Shown: positions 1 through 12,715, counted from the stretch's first letter. The stretch: 64,000 bases of DNA from Selaginella moellendorffii (GCF_000143415.4 NW_003314294.1:1047070-1111069); one strand, 5' to 3'. Notes: generated from the sequence alone by a model not told the origin. Translations and numbers: made by a program.

Positions 1-1290
1 GTAGAAATCAGCTACACTGTTGGCAGGCATTCTTCCTCAAAGTTGAGGTGCTGGCAGACTCCAAAGCCAGATAACTTATGTGCCCAGATTTGGTTGAGTG
101 AGAATGAGAAGGAGAGGAGTGAGAAGGTTCAGGAACCAAAGTGGAGGCTAGAGGAGAAGGAGGAGGATCCGTTGAAGACATTGTTCAGTACCACTGGTGA
201 ATCTGGAATAGGATCTGGTACTAGAGGCAATGGTAAACCTGGAGCTTGATTCACTTGAGTGTTTTCTGGAATAGAGAGAGGCTCCCCGTCAAGTAGCAGC
301 AGCCAAGATGAGTTAGTAGAGGAATCACAAGAGATGATACCTCTAGAATGTGAAGTGAGAAGATGCTTGTACAACTTTTGCTCATCAAACAAACCATCTA
401 TGTTGTGCTTGATGGTGTGGGATTCCCAATAGGCTTTCATTTGCTCACTGTAGCCAATGAGAACACAACAAGAGCTCTTGGGGTCCAATTTCTGTCACAG
501 ATCGTCAGGAACATGGGTGATGGAGATGGCTCGCTGCATGCTGGCATGCCTCGATCTTTCTGATGCAAAGCAGTAGCCTATATACCTTACGAGCTGTGGA
601 TTGGGAAGAAACCTAGCATTGCTCACTTGCGCATCTTTGGTTGCGCTGCCTATGAGGTCCTATTTATACGCTTTGCAACTCCATTCTGTTGCGGGGTGTA
701 CCTGAAACAAAACTAGCACTGGATCCCTTCCCGTTCATAATAACAAAAGAATTCATTAGACAAGTACTTGCCACCACTGTCGTAGTGAAGAACTTGAAGC
801 CATAAACCTATTGCCACCTCAACCTTTGCTTTGAAAAGCTAGAACAGCTGCATGACTTCAGATTTATGACGCATCAGCTTCACTACCACATTCCTTGTAT
901 ATATGTTTCTGTGTGAAGGTGCATGGGTACACAATCATCCAAATGAACCAGTGCTAACGCCTGTGTACAACAAATCTTGAGAAAGATTGCCGAGAAAGAA
1001 CCACTTCTGGTTAACTCTTGAGCAAGCTCCTTGATTGATGCCATAGTTGAAGAGAAACAGCCTCCTTGGCTACTAAAGTGGCACTTGTTGGGATCACTGT
1101 GACGTTTAGCTTATATAGCCCACCACATCTACTGCCACTGGCAACCTCCTCCTATTGCTGGTCCAGTAACTAACAGCTGCTGCGACTGAAGATCACCCGA
1201 TAGCCCTTGTCTATGATATCACTGGCAGACAACAGAATTTGGCTTGTTATTGGCACAAATACCTTCAGAGCTCTCTTGTAGGTAGTTGAA
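1..1290 (-). mobile_element. Degenerate Ty1/Copia fragment (copy 1), integrase to RT linker
   Basis: The minus strand at 129-488 reads LDPKSSCCVLIGYSEQMKAY followed by a region ending in a Pro/Ser-rich linker. This is the Copia integrase C-terminus just before the reverse transcriptase. Further right, integrase remnants (an MRHKSELMQLF-like stretch near 840-880) remain on the minus strand but carry stops. Between them, about 566-655, a short stretch encodes Copia integrase sequence on the plus strand (IAHLRIFGCAAYE), so a segment is inverted. The same arrangement, at high identity, recurs at 27.4-28.8 kb. No LTR or intact ORF is visible and the element is cut by the window edge. It is surely dead; the Copia assignment is firm. 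Confidence 0.85.
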
Positions 1291-1426
1291 CGATTAGGGA
1301 ACCTCGGGCAGCCGGATGGACATAACACTGATGAGTCGACTCATGACCACGTGGACATGCCACGTCAGCTGATCGAGACTGACATCTCGACACTCCCACT
1401 CTGGCTCGATCAGCTGAGAGGATGGA

Positions 1427-2765
1427 CTACCCCTCCCACTCAGCCGAAACAGATGGAGAGCAGACTCGCAGTGCAGTGCGATGGCGTTCAAAGGAATCTC
1501 GAGCCAAAGCCTTCGTGAGTATATCAGCCACCATTGCCTCCATTTTGGACTTGTTCCCCGATGTGTTTCGTCCGAGAATGGAAGCGAGGATTGGCGGCCA
1601 GTGCAAGAGCACTTTGGTTGTCCGGGAACATGGAATCCGGGGCAGGTCACGGCAGAACGGTCAACCGAATCGCTTCTTTGCTGGCAGCGGTTAGGACAAT
1701 GTACTCTGCCTCTGTCGAGAACAGAGCCACCAGCGGCTGGCGCATACTGCTCCAGGACACAGCAGCCCCATGGAGCAAGAAGGGAGAGCGCCTTGAGTCC
1801 TGGTCGCCCGCCCAGTCCGCATCCGAGTACCCATGAAGTTCCTGTGACACAGCAGCGCCATAGTGAAGCTGCAAATGCAAGGTACCTCGAACGTAGTGGA
1901 AAATCCGCTTCACAGCTTGCCAATGTGTAGGTCCGGGGTTCTCGAGGAACTGGGAGACCATCCCAACAGCATAGGCGAGATCTGGTCGCGTCCCCAGCAT
2001 CAAATAAACGAGACTCCCCACAGCTTGACGATAAGGCACCGTGGCCATGTACTCTCGTTCTTCCTCTGTGACAGGGGCCATGTCACGGCTGAGTTTGTGA
2101 TTGACGTCAAGAGGTGTGGCCACGGGAGAACAGTCCAGCATATTGAAGCGTTCGAAGATCTCCCTTGCATAGTGAGCTTGTGTCAAGCTCAAAGTGCGTG
2201 CTCCTCGATTGCGTATAATTTGGATGCCAAGGAAATGGCGAAGCTCGCCCAGGTCAGACATCTCAAATTCTTCACTCATCTTCTTTTTCATCTCGTCCAG
2301 CAGGTGGCGGGTTTTTGCACCGAGAATGCAGTCATCAACGTACACAGCAACCAGGAGAAAATCGTCACCACACTTGTACAGGTACACGTTTCCTTCCACT
2401 GCAAGAGGAACACACCCCAGGCTCTTGAGAAACGCATCAATGCGTTCAAACCAAACCCTCGGGGATTGTTTAAGCCCATACAGGGTGCGATTCAGCTTGC
2501 AAACAAGATGTTTCTCACCAGGTTTGACGAATCCAGGTGGTTGCGTGATGTAGACCTCGTTCAACTTGCCGTGCAGGAAAGCAGTGCGAACGTCCAACTG
2601 GTGCAGTTCCAAGTCGTACTTGGCAGCCAGTGCAAGGATCACTCGCACAGAGGTCAACTTCAACCTGGCCTTGAACTTTGCTACAGTTCCATCAGGTTTG
2701 TACTTGACTGTGTAAATCCATTTCGAGCTCACAAGGTGAGCACCTTCAGGTAAGGTCTTTGTCAT
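1427..2765 (-). pseudogene. Copia reverse transcriptase/RNase H fragment
   Basis: The translation shows the Copia RT start (HLVSSKWIYTVKYKPDGTV), the fingers/palm segment DLELHQLDVRTAFLHGKLNE, the catalytic YVDD box (AVYVDDCILG) and the RNase H signature YSDADWAGDQDSRRS. A segment is missing between AKFKARL and LTSVRVILALAAKYD, where other Copia RTs carry the VARGF...YDETFAPVA block. The RNase H C-terminus changes frame near 1650, and the last codons (DILTKALARDSFERHR) lie in another frame at 1427-1612. This is a defective polymerase with an internal deletion and a frameshift; function is very unlikely. Confidence 0.85.
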
Positions 2766-2774
2766 TGTATTGTG

Positions 2775-4221
2775 TCACTCATGCGGATGCATTTCAGCAT
2801 TCATGGCTTCTCGCCACTGGGCAGCATGAGGTCCAGCTAATGCCTCGTCAACATTCGCTGGAATGGGGATTTGCCCTGGATTAGCAGCCATGAAGTTAGC
2901 CTGGTGCGTTCCTTTCTTTTTAATTTTTCCAAAACTAAAGAAGGGACGAGATTGCTCAGCTTTCAGTTGCAGCCTCGATGGTACTGGAACTCTAGCAGAG
3001 CGCTGAGGTTCAGGACGTGCTGGAGGGTGGATCACTGGTGGTGGAACAAGTGGAGAATCTGGGAGAGCTCCCACTGAAGTTGGCGACTGCTTCCAGCTCC
3101 CACTGAAGGTGATGATCCACGTCCAGCTCCCACTGAAGATGAGCTGAGGAAGAACTCAGGAGCAGCTTGAAATTCCTCGTCGCCCTCGAAGTAAGTGTTC
3201 ATCAGCTTTTCAGAGGTTCTCACTGGAGGAGCTTCTGGCAGAGGCATAGCTGGAGGGCGTGGTGGCAGTGTTGGAGGAACCACCACGTTACCACCAGCAG
3301 AAGCAAGAGGCAGCAACGGGACTTGAGAAAGAGCTGTAGTCACGTGAACTGTGTCTACCAGCTGGAGTTCCACGAAAGTAGGAGCAGGAACTTCAGCTCG
3401 ATCCTTGTACAGCTTGCTCTCATCAAAGAGCACATCCCGTCTTTCCAGCAAAGTCTTGCGCTTGAGAGAATAAAGGCGATATCCTTCCATGCCTTCCAAA
3501 TATCCCAGGAAAATGGACGGCTCAGCCTTTGACTCCAGCTTCTGGCGTTGCTTGTGTGGAAAGTGTGCGTAGGCAAAACAGCCAGAAATGCGGAGACGAT
3601 CGTAACCAGGTGCGTGACCAGTCCAAAGCTCATTAAGGAGTGGTCTTCCCAGGCAGGTGACGTGTTGGCAACCGGTTTCGAACATAAACAGCCATGTTAA
3701 CTGCCTCACCCCAGAAAGCAGCTGCCATTCCCGCATGAATCTATAATGGTGCGATTCACCCTCTCGGCAGCACCATTCTGGGCATGTGCATCAGGGATAG
3801 CAAACTGGTGCTGGATCCCAGCTTCTGCACAAAACGTCTCGAATTCTCCAGAGACGAATTCTCCTCCACAATCGCAATGATTGCAGCGGAGCACATGAGC
3901 TAAACAGCCGTGTAGATTTTTTACCAAAGCCTTGTATTGGGAGAAGCAGGAGAACACCTCTGACTTGTGAGCCAGCAGGTACACGATCAGGTACCGCGTG
4001 TAATCATCCAGGAAGGTGACTACATAACGTTTGCCTCCCAAAGATTCAACCATAATCGAACAAACGTCCGAGTGTACCAACTCAAGAACGAGAATGAAAA
4101 ATCTGTGGAAAAGGAAAAACGTGGTGTTTTCCACAAACACAAGCTTTGCAGATGGGCAGCGTGCTCCCAGGCTCTCCCAGGCACTAGTCAATTCATTAGC
4201 CCTCAAATCCGTCCCACGCAC
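2775..4221 (-). pseudogene. Copia integrase and linker fragments
   Basis: Two overlapping minus-strand frames carry the integrase core. At 3706-4221, LVHSDVCSIM and LDDYTRYLIVYLLAHKSEVF supply the first catalytic Asp region, CDCGGEFVSGEFETFC the second, and AQNGAAERVNRTI the catalytic Glu. The C-terminal GKKP-type region and the IFLGYLEGMEGYRLYSLKRK stretch follow in a different frame at 3032-3736. A Pro/Ser-rich linker then leads into 2775-3074 (ANVDEALAGPHAAQWREAMN), which is the start of the RT domain. At least two frameshifts separate the pieces. This is part of the same dead Copia element as the RT fragment at 1427-2765. Confidence 0.8.
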
Positions 4222-4699
4222 ACAGCAATGGTTTCACCCGTTTCCATGTGAAGCGCCAAGAATTGTTGATTCAGCAACATGGAAGAATTTGTGGCTTGGG
4301 CCACGAAGATCATGCGAAGCGACGTCCCGATTTCAGCAGCGGTGAGATCAATCAGCGGCAAGAATTCATCGCTCAATCCTGAAGAGGTGTGGATACTTCT
4401 CTTCGCTGGAAATCTATTGTTAGTAAGAAAACAAAAGAGAAAAGGGCTCAATCTCCAAGGGCTGAGAAAAAGAATGATGCTATGTATTGATAAAAAAAAT
4501 AATGAATGGAGATAAGGATTCACAATTTGGATTCCCCCCTTTGAAAGGCTGTTGTGAAGAGCCTGCCAGCATATGCTATATGCTGTGCATGATCTAATCT
4601 ATGGCTTCGATGCAGCCTTAGGTTCAAGGTCGGAGTCCCCTAAGCTTGGGTTTTTGGTTGATACACTCTGCTCCCCTGACAGAATTAGACACTATCCTC

Positions 4700-6830
4700 A
4701 GTTAGTCTCCATTGCTTAATCCAACGATAGCTTGGGACTTAGAGATTTTTGCTACTGTTTGTTGCTGAAGTTGGTGGAAGAGTTCGTGTTGAGTCAAGCT
4801 AAGTTGTGTCAAACTGAGTTGAGTTAAAGTTTGTCTGCCGGGGTGATTGTCAATTGTTGGTTTCGGGGTGTTTGTCGGTTTGGGTTGGAAATTTGCTGAG
4901 GTGCTGATGCTGACCATGTCAATGTGATATGGTCAAAGCTTGTTGAGGTTGACGATCTCAGTGAAGTCTTCAGCAAGTGTGCTGACTTTGGCAGTGCTAT
5001 GGGTAGAGTGTAATGATTTTGAAAGGTCCTTGCTAGTTGGTGTCGAGTTTTCAGCCCAGTTTGCTGATGGGTCCTCGGTACCAGAGAACATGATCATCGA
5101 CACTGTATTTTGGAATGTTGTGCCGGGATGCTTGTCAGTCGTGCTGAGCTTTACTCTGTTTTTGGATGGTGTGAAGTGTCCAGAGGGTGTTGAGTCGAAG
5201 TTTGTCGAGACGTTCGAGTTGCTGAAGCCTTTCTCAAATTGCGTGTCATGTGTCGAGATTATACTTGATGATGACTCGCATGCTCAGGACGATGAATTCG
5301 ATTGGCATGATGGCTTCTGTTCTGAAGGCGAGTTTGAATGGCATCATGTCAGTAGTGACTTTATACGCAGTTCGATAGGCCTAGAGTACGTTAAGAAGTT
5401 TGTCGTCCCAGTCTTTGCCAGAATCGTTGATGACATTTTTGAGGATGGTCTTCAGTGTTTTGTTCATTGCTTCTACTTGACCGTTGCCTTGAGGATAGTA
5501 TGGTGTCGAGTTTTGTGTTGGATTTTGAACTCGGTGGCAAGATGTTGGATTGTTTCGTTGATGAAGTGGGTGCCTTTGTCGGTGATGAGTTCAAGTGGTG
5601 TGCCAAACCGAGTGATGATATTTTTGTAGATGAAGGTTGCTGTTGCTTTCGCTGTGGCATGTCAAAGAGGTATTGCTTCAGCCCACTTGGTAGCGTAATC
5701 TGTGGCGACAACAATGTACTGATTTCATCGATGGGTGCTGACTTGGGGTCTGACGAAGTCGAGTCCCCATTTTTGAAATGGTGCCATCGGGAATGTTGGG
5801 TTGAGTTGTTGAGTCTGAGTTTTCGGCAGTAACCAGTGTTGTTGACATGTGTCACAGCGTTTGCAGAATTCTTCAGTGTCGTGACAGAGTGTCGGCCACT
5901 AGAGGCCAGCTTGAAGAATCTTCTAAGTTGTGGTGTCGGCAGCAAAGTATCCACCGGAAGGTCCATCCTAAGCTTCCTTGATGATTTGAGTTGTGCTTGG
6001 CGGCTTGATGCATCAGCGAAGAATGTTGTCAATGCCAAGTTTATAGAGAGTGCCTCCGATGATTGAGTATCGGCGGGTTTTAGCGACAAAAGTCTTCTTT
6101 TGGTTAGACGTGGTGTCCTGCTCTGGAACTTTTGCTGAGTTCAGGTAATTGAAGACACTGTCAAGCCAGGTTGCCGGTATGGAAACTCGGAATAGGTTTG
6201 AGTCAGGTAAGTCGTCAGTGAGTCTTTCGGGTTTGTCGCCAGTGGTGATCCGGCTGAGATAGTCTGCTTGCTCATGATTTTTGCTGGGTTTGTGGACAAT
6301 CTCAAAGTTGTATTCTTGTAGTAAAAGGAACCATCTTGATATTCAACCAGATAGTATCGGCTTGTTGATGAGGTAAAGGAGTGCCTTGTGGTCGATGAAA
6401 AGGACAACTTTGGTTGACAGTATGTAGTGTCAAAACTTCTAAAGTGAGTAGATCATGCTGAGAGCTTCTTTCTTGGTGGTGGTGTAATTTCGTTCAGCTG
6501 GGTTGAGTAGTTGGCTGGCGTAGTAGATCGGTTAATCTCGGTTGTCGTGTTGAGTTTGGCTGAGAATTGCACCAGTGGTGACGTCGGAAGTGTCAACATG
6601 AATGTGGAACTCTTGTGTCCAATCGGGCTTGGCAAGGATTGGTGCTGTTGTGAGTTTGAGTCGGAGAGTGTCAAATGCTTGTTGCTATTCAGACGTCCAT
6701 GTCTATTGGGCATCTTGCTTCAGTCTGTCAGTGAGTGGTTTGGCAATGTGAGTGTACTTGTGGATGAAGCGTTGGTGATATCCGAGAGGATGACATCTTG
6801 AGTTTGCCCATTGAAGTGTTGGAAAAGGTT
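4700..6830 (-). mobile_element. Decayed Ty3/gypsy pol (RNase H and integrase)
   Basis: Conceptual translation of the minus strand across several frames gives Ty3/gypsy RNase H (VVLFIDHKALLYLINK near 6361-6420, EQADYLSRI near 6250) and then integrase. The integrase pieces are an H2C2 zinc region near 5840-5900 (CKRCDTCQQ), the core DYATKWAEAIPL near 5660-5700, and the second catalytic region ELITDKGTHFINETI near 5545-5600. Many stops and frameshifts interrupt it. Thin ORFs on either strand here are by-products of the biased composition. The reading order runs right to left, so the missing RT and gag would have lain to the right, where repeat family R now starts at about 6830. Confidence 0.75.
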
Positions 6831-8548
6831 ATAGCATTAATTTGCTATAGTTTGTTGGTTTATTCATTAACGCTTGGAGTAAATTGTTGGATGGAGAAAG
6901 TGTGTAGTTAAGGCATTAACATCGCTAGCATTTGTGTTAGTGGAATTAGCATTATTATTTCAAGTGATGAAGAATTTGCTTAAAACTTGATTTTCTATAT
7001 TGTTAGTGTTTTAGGCTTCACATTAGATCTTGAAGGTGATTGAAGAAGAATGTTAGTGCAATGTGGATATCCGAAGATATAGTTTTCGTGATTAAGTTTT
7101 AGATGTTCATTTTGCATTTTGCGGATGTCAGTGTTGGATATCAAAATATAGGCATGATGTTCAATGCTTAGACATACTGTGGTTCATTTGTTAGAAGTTG
7201 TTGAGGAAAGCATTTTGGCTCATAGCTTTGATGTTGAAGTTAGTATTTGCATCTTGCAATCATTGGTGATGATTGAATATCATTTAGGATAATTGATTAT
7301 CCTTGTCAAAAAGTTTTGCTTGATTGTTGTTGATATAAAATGATTTGTTATTCTTCGGGATGGTGCATTCTTTTTCCAACAATAATTATACATTTCTCTA
7401 TTGATAAAATGATTGATGATCTTTTATGGTGGTTAGTTGTTCTCTTTGATGGCTTATGGCTTCTCGCAATACCACATGTTCTTTATGGTTTGCTCTAAAT
7501 TAGTCTCTTGGGTTTGAGACATTAGTAGGATATTGCTAACACTTGCTTGAGCAACTCTGGTTCCTTGGTATTGTTGACTGAAATCTATTTAAATTGACTA
7601 ATGTGATAGTTGACATGAATGAGTGTTTGTTGGTCTTACTACATTCATTTTGTTCTGTTGATTGTTGCTCAAGTTAGTTTTGATAGATTGAGATGTTATT
7701 TCCTTCAAATGACACATTCGTAAGCATCTTGCTTATTAATCAATAATACTTTGTGTTCTTTGAGTTATCTTTGGTAAGTTGTTTGACATATTGTCTACCA
7801 TCTTCAATAGTTAAATTTCATTATTGAGTTCCTTGATGATATATTTGCTATTGAATTTTGTTGGATGGTGATTCCTATGTTTACCAATTATGGTGTTCTT
7901 GGTGGTTCCTATACTATAATACTGGTTTATCGGATGATAACTTATTTGGAATACTTTTGTGTTCTAATCTAAGATTTAATCACTGATATTTCAGTCTCTA
8001 AGATATCATTGTTTCTGACTTTAATATTGGCCATCTATTGATCTTTAAGTTTGGGCCAGTATAAGCAAACTGGCTTCGGCACTTCGTATGCATAGTGAAA
8101 TCTCTAGTCATGGGGTAGTTACTATTGATTGATCACATAACCTACCTCTCTGTCGATGTTCCTTATTCTGTTAAAAGGGCGTGACCGTGTAAACAACTCT
8201 AACTGTCTGTTTACAGTAGTCTATCTAAACCTTACCAATGGGTTTGGTTTTTTTGCTCATGAGGGTTGGGGCCTCTGGCTTCTTTCTCTATATCCCTACA
8301 CATCCAGAGCAGCAAGGGTGGTTAACTCCGTTGGTCATTTCCTTGTCAGCGATGGCCAAAAGGTGTTTGAGTTGGTAGCACATCCGCGTTAAACAAAGAG
8401 GTTGCCTTCTAACTCATTTAAGTTGGTGCATTTCTCACATAGTGTGAATACCGTGAACTTTTTTTAGAGTTGTTTCCTTGGCGGTATTCTAGACTCGAGT
8501 ATGCATTGACGAGGACGTCGATCTTCCCTAGAGGGGGAGAGTGTTGCA
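6830..8548 (+). repeat. Repeat family R, copy 1 (non-coding part of an LTR element)
   Basis: This is AT-rich sequence without a credible gene. It is related, in reverse complement, to three other stretches of the window: 44.77-45.71 kb, 53.28-53.6 kb and 62.6-63.05 kb. For example 7430-7490 matches 53.28-53.35 kb, 7860-7930 matches 45.24-45.33 kb, and 6880-7140 matches 62.68-62.95 kb. At its right end a purine-rich tract near 8526-8537 is followed by a TG at 8549. That is the geometry of a polypurine tract and 3' LTR, so this is probably the 3' non-coding part of an LTR retrotransposon. The inner boundary is uncertain. Confidence 0.6.
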
Positions 8549-8770
8549 AATGTGATTTCGGGTATCGAAAGTTACCTATTGGCCAGTCCTTGTCAGGAAT
8601 CCCCCAATTCTTGCCACATTCCTGACTCTTGCCAGATTCCTGACCTGCAGACCACATTCCTGATTCTCGGGACACTTCCCTATTCTTGACTCTCAAGACA
8701 CTTCCCTATTCCTGACTCTCTGATTTCCTGTACGATTCCTGAGTCTCAAGCCACATTCCTAATATTGATG
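8549..8770 (+). repeat. Degenerate short tandem repeats, probable LTR sequence
   Basis: After the TG at 8549, a series of imperfect units built on ATTCCTGACTCT and ACACTTCCCTATTC-like words fills 8590-8760. The first about 20 bases correspond in reverse complement to 44.72-44.74 kb, where another family R element has its LTR edge. No coding potential is seen. The repeats may be LTR U3 sequence. Confidence 0.45.
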
Positions 8771-11439
8771 TGGCGCCTCCTCAACCTCAACTATATTTAA
8801 GCCGTCCTCGATCCAAGAGTGGTGAAGCTTCATCAACCTATAGTATATATAGGTTAGCCTTGTTCCATTTCTCCACAATCTGAATCAACGCCAGTCTAAA
8901 GCTTCTTCTTTGTTTCCACTAGCTTTTCTCTTTATCTTTTGCATTTTCCAGTCTTGATCTTGTTGGGGGTCTTGACAGTTTGATTCAGATTGTGCTTTTT
9001 GCTTTTGCTTTAACTCATTTTGATTATTTGATTGCCTTTGTCTTTTTTCCCTTTTTTTTTTCTTTCTTCTTGCCGATGGAGTCTCCAAGCCATCCTGATT
9101 TCTTTGCCGAAGTCCTTGCAAAAATCCAGTCTAAGAATACCGAGCTGAAGGTGACCCTTCTTCGCATGCAGCAGAAGCTTGCTTCACTTTCGGCTCAAGG
9201 ATTTAGCAACGTTCCTGAGCTGAAGGTGAGTTTCCTGGCGAAATTTTTAGGCAAGCGTTCGGAGCTTCGCGGATTTCTGAACCAAATGGAGCTGATCTTT
9301 GCACTTCAACATCAGCGGTACCCCACTCCCGAGTCTCAAATCGGCGCAATTGGGACGTTGCTCAAAGGTGCAGCTTTGTCATGGTTTTCTCCTCTTCTGG
9401 AGAAGAGCATGAAAGGGGTCGTGGTTCCGGAGCTGATGGATCTTCAATTGTTCAAAGAGAAGCTCGAAGCATGTTTTGGCGAGACGGATCGGGTTCGGGC
9501 TGCTACCACAAAGATGAGACGTCTCTCTCAAGGGTCTTGTCCTGCCTCGATCTACGCTGCAGAGTTCCAACTCCTTGCCTTGGACACTCAGTGGGATGAG
9601 TGGGCTTTGATTGACCAATTTCGTTTCGGCCTCAACAACGGTGTCAAGGATTTGTTGCTCACCATGGAGGATCCCAAGGACTTGTCAGACGCCATCAACA
9701 AAGCTATTTGATGTAACAATCGTCTCTTTGAACGTCGTCAGGAAAGTCGCCGTGCTGCTGTTTTTCTGTCCCAGACTCAGGAATCCCAGCTTGAGTCTCA
9801 GGGCATACTCTTGAACCTACTGCTCCGGTCCCGATGGATATTTTTGGTACTCCCCGACTCATTAGAGGGAAGTTGAGTCCTGCTGAGAAGCAACGTCAAA
9901 TATCTCATAATCTTTGCCTCTACTGTGCTGATCCTAATCACAAAGCAGTTGTGTGTCCCAAGAAGCCTCCCCCACTGCTCGAGTTCACTCTGCCTCAAAG
10001 TTCACCTCTATTGCAGTCGGGAAACGACCTTGTCTAAATAGAGTAGGAGCTGTCTGTTTGGACTCCCTGAATAAAAAACACTTTTCTTCTTTATCAAGCT
10101 CCTCACCACCTTTCATCAAAGCCACCACCAATTCCCGCAACTTCTGCGTCCCATGCCTCCTTTCTTTCACCAGACAATCAGGACTCAAGGCTTTGACGCT
10201 ACTGGACTCGGGTGCAACTTCCTACTTCATGGACATGGACTTTGCTGCCCGACATCACGTTCCTCTTTCTCCTACCATACAGGATCTGAGGGTTGAAGGC
10301 ATCGGTGGGCATTTTGTGTCTCCATCTTCTGGACTTAGGGAAACGTTGCCCGTTCGAGTACACATCGAGTCCATTGTCACCGATATCGCATTCAACATCA
10401 TTAACAGCAAGTCCTCCTCTGTGGTGCTTGGTCTTCCTTGGTTCCAACTACATCAGCCTCAGATTTGTTGGAAGGAATTACAGCTCATCTCTCCCACATC
10501 ACCATCTCCCACGGCTTCCCCTGTTGTTCATCGAGTCCGAATCAGGAAAAGTTCCCTAAACTCAAATCGGGGTTCTGTTCCTAACTCTACGAAGTTTTCA
10601 CCCTCTTCTTTTTCCTCTCATCCATCTTACACTGGACAGTATCCTCATTTTATCATTCCATTTAGTCGTACACCTCCTCCTATCTCCATAATCACTATGA
10701 AAGAACTCCTTCATAAAGAACCTATTTTTCTTTTTGCTTTGCATGTTTTTCCTGTCAGTCTTCCTGAGAAGTATCATGATTTTGGGGATGTGTTTGACAA
10801 GAAAAAAGCTAGTGTACTGCCTGTTTATCAGCCTTATGACTATCCCATTGATTTACAGGAAGGAGCGTCACCTCCATGGGGGCCTATCTACGGGTTATCC
10901 CCGTCCGAGCTTAAGGCCCTCAAAGAGTACGTGGATAAAAACTTTGCCTCGGGGTACATTCAGCATTTGCAGTCCCCGGCTGGAGCGCCTGTCTTCTTTG
11001 TCAAGAAGAAGGATGGGAGTTTGCGGCTAGTCATCGATTACCGAGGTTTGAACAAGGTGACTATTCAAAACTGTTATCCGCTGCCCCTGATCTCAAACCT
11101 GTTGGAACGCCTCGGCGGTGCCCACTTCTTCACCAAGATTGACCTCCGTGGCGCATACAACCTGATCCGGATCCGGCTTGGTGATGAATGGAAGACTGCG
11201 TTCTTAACTCGCTATGGCCACTTCGAGTACACTATCATGCCATTTGGCTTGACAAATGCTCCAGCAGTTTTCCAACACATGGCGAACGATGTCTTTCGAG
11301 AGTTTCTTGATCAGATGGTGATCGTCTACCTTGATGACATCCTCATCTACTCAAAAACTCAGGAGGAGCATGACAAACATGTACGCAAGGTGCTGGCAAA
11401 GCTGCGAGAACACGGCCTATACGCGAAGCTTGAGAAATG
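8771..11439 (+). mobile_element. Ty3/gypsy element copy A, 3'-truncated in RT
   Basis: This block begins at TGGCGCCTC, carries a TATA-like tract (near 8845-8855, TATATATAGG) and a T-rich leader, then gag and pol. It stops inside the RT domain at about 11439, where the sequence jumps directly to the start of copy B, again at GGCGCCTC. Both copies are in the same orientation and very similar along their shared 2.67 kb. The arrangement is that of unequal recombination or a tandem insertion, not two complete elements. It is not autonomous because pol lacks the RT C-terminus, RNase H and integrase. Confidence 0.85.
9076..9711 (+). pseudogene. Ty3/gypsy gag, copy A, interrupted
   Basis: The ATG at 9076 opens a retrotransposon gag domain (capsid-like; [43 protein letters not shown]). 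A premature TGA at 9709-9711 replaces the Arg codon seen in copy B. The remaining gag, including the zinc knuckle [14 protein letters not shown] (CX2CX4HX4C), continues at 9834-10037 in another frame, so there is also an indel between 9712 and 9834. Gag would normally package element RNA in the cytoplasm. This copy cannot make a full-length product. Confidence 0.85.
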
Positions 11440-11512
11440 TGGCGCCTCGTCGACCTCAGCTATATTTAGGCTATCCTCGATCCAAGAGTGGTGGAGCTTC
11501 ATCAACCTATAG
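9953..11512 (+). pseudogene. Ty3/gypsy pol copy A (protease-RT, truncated)
   Basis: The pol frame overlaps the end of gag in the frame one base back (-1). It shows a retropepsin-like active site LLDSGATS, then the RT fingers ([20 protein letters not shown]), the [13 protein letters not shown] motif and the catalytic YLDDILIYS box. Coding similarity ends at about 11439. The last about 24 codons come from the leader of copy B and are not pol. There is no RNase H or integrase. Confidence 0.85.
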
Positions 11513-11743
11513 TATATATAGGTTAGCCTTGTTCCATTTCTCCACAATCTGAATCAATGCCAGTCTAAGGCCTTTTCTTTGTTTCCACTAGCTTTTCTCT
11601 TTGTCTTTTTGCATTTTCCAGTCTTGATCTTGTTAGGGGTCTTGACAGTTTGATTCAGATTGTGTTTTTTCGTTTTTTGATTTTCGTTTTGATTGTTTGA
11701 TTACCTTTGCCTTTTTTTCCCCCTTTTTTCTTTCTTCTTGCCA

Positions 11744-12715
11744 ATGGAGTCTCCAAGCCATCCTAATTTCTTTGCTGAAGTCCTTGCAAAAATCCAGTCT
11801 GAGAATACCGAGCTGAAGGCGACCCTTCTTCGCATGCAGCAGGAGCTTGCTTCACTTTCGGCTCAAGGATCCAGCAAAGTTCCTGAACCGAAGGTGAGCT
11901 TCCCAACGAAATTTTCAGGCAAGCGTTCGGAGCTTCGTGGATTCCTGAACCAGATGGAGTTGATCTTCGCACTTCAACATCGGCGGTACCCTACTCCCGA
12001 GTCTCAAATCGGCGCGATTGGGACGTTGCTTGAAGGTGCAGCTTTGTCATGGTTTTCTCCTCTTCTGGAGAAGAGCATGAAAGGGGTCGTGGTTCCAGAG
12101 CTGATGGATCTTCAATTGTTCAAAGAGAAGCTCGAAGCATGTTTTGGCGAGACAGATCGAGTTCGGGCTGCTATCACAAAGATGAGACGTCTCTCTCAGG
12201 GGTCTCGTCCTGCCTCGATCTACACTGCAGAGTTCCAACTCCTTGCTTTGGACACTCAGTGGGATGAGCGGGCCCTGATTGACCAATTTCGTTTTGGCCT
12301 CAACAACAGTGTCAAGGATTTGTTGCTCACCATGGAGGATCCCAAGGACCTGTCGGATGCCATCAACAAAGCTGTTCGATGTGACAATCGTCTCTTTGAA
12401 CGTCGTCAGGAAAGTCACCGCGCCGCTATTTTTCCGTCCCAGACTCAGGAATCCCAGCTTGAGTCTTTGGGGCATACTCCTGAACCTATTGCTCCGGTTC
12501 CGATGGATATTTCTGGTACTCCCCGACTCATTAAAGGGAAGTTGAGTCCTGCTGAGAAGCAACGTCGAATATCTCATAATCTTTACCTCTATTGTGCTTA
12601 TCCTAATCACAAAGCAGCTGTATGTCCCAAGAAGCCTCCTCGACTGCTCGAGTTCACTCTGCCTCAAAGTCCACCTCTATTGCAGTCGGGAAACGACCCT
12701 GTCCAAACAGAGTAG
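11744..12715 (+). CDS. Ty3/gypsy Gag, copy B (intact ORF)
   Basis: The ORF runs 323 codons from the ATG at 11744, the position equivalent to the ATG at 9076 in copy A. Residues about 60-190 form the retrotransposon gag (capsid) domain. The C-terminal zinc knuckle reads [14 protein letters not shown], so the first Cys of the CX2CX4HX4C motif has become Tyr; copy A keeps the Cys. The ORF ends by overlapping pol, which lies one base back, suggesting -1 frameshifting for Gag-Pol. The frame is open but the knuckle is damaged, so RNA packaging would probably be impaired. Confidence 0.8.
   Translation: MESPSHPNFFAEVLAKIQSENTELKATLLRMQQELASLSAQGSSKVPEPKVSFPTKFSGKRSELRGFLNQMELIFALQHRRYPTPESQIGAIGTLLEGAALSWFSPLLEKSMKGVVVPELMDLQLFKEKLEACFGETDRVRAAITKMRRLSQGSRPASIYTAEFQLLALDTQWDERALIDQFRFGLNNSVKDLLLTMEDPKDLSDAINKAVRCDNRLFERRQESHRAAIFPSQTQESQLESLGHTPEPIAPVPMDISGTPRLIKGKLSPAEKQRRISHNLYLYCAYPNHKAAVCPKKPPRLLEFTLPQSPPLLQSGNDPVQTE

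Larger units (their letters stand above)
1290..4523 (-). mobile_element. Degenerate Ty1/Copia element (second family), internally deleted
   Basis: A minus-strand Copia element runs from a gag-like remnant at about 4203-4420 (LALHMETGETIAVCVGRI), directly joined to integrase, through RT and RNase H to the polyprotein end near 1427. The gag C-terminus, zinc knuckle, protease and integrase N-terminus appear deleted. A purine-rich tract (minus strand of 1393-1402) abuts a TG at 1392, the expected start of a 3' LTR. The same purine-tract/TG arrangement ends the intact element at 24.93 kb. Only about 100 bp of that LTR remain before other repeats begin at about 1290. Frameshifts and stops break the ORFs, so the element is non-autonomous or dead. 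Confidence 0.85.
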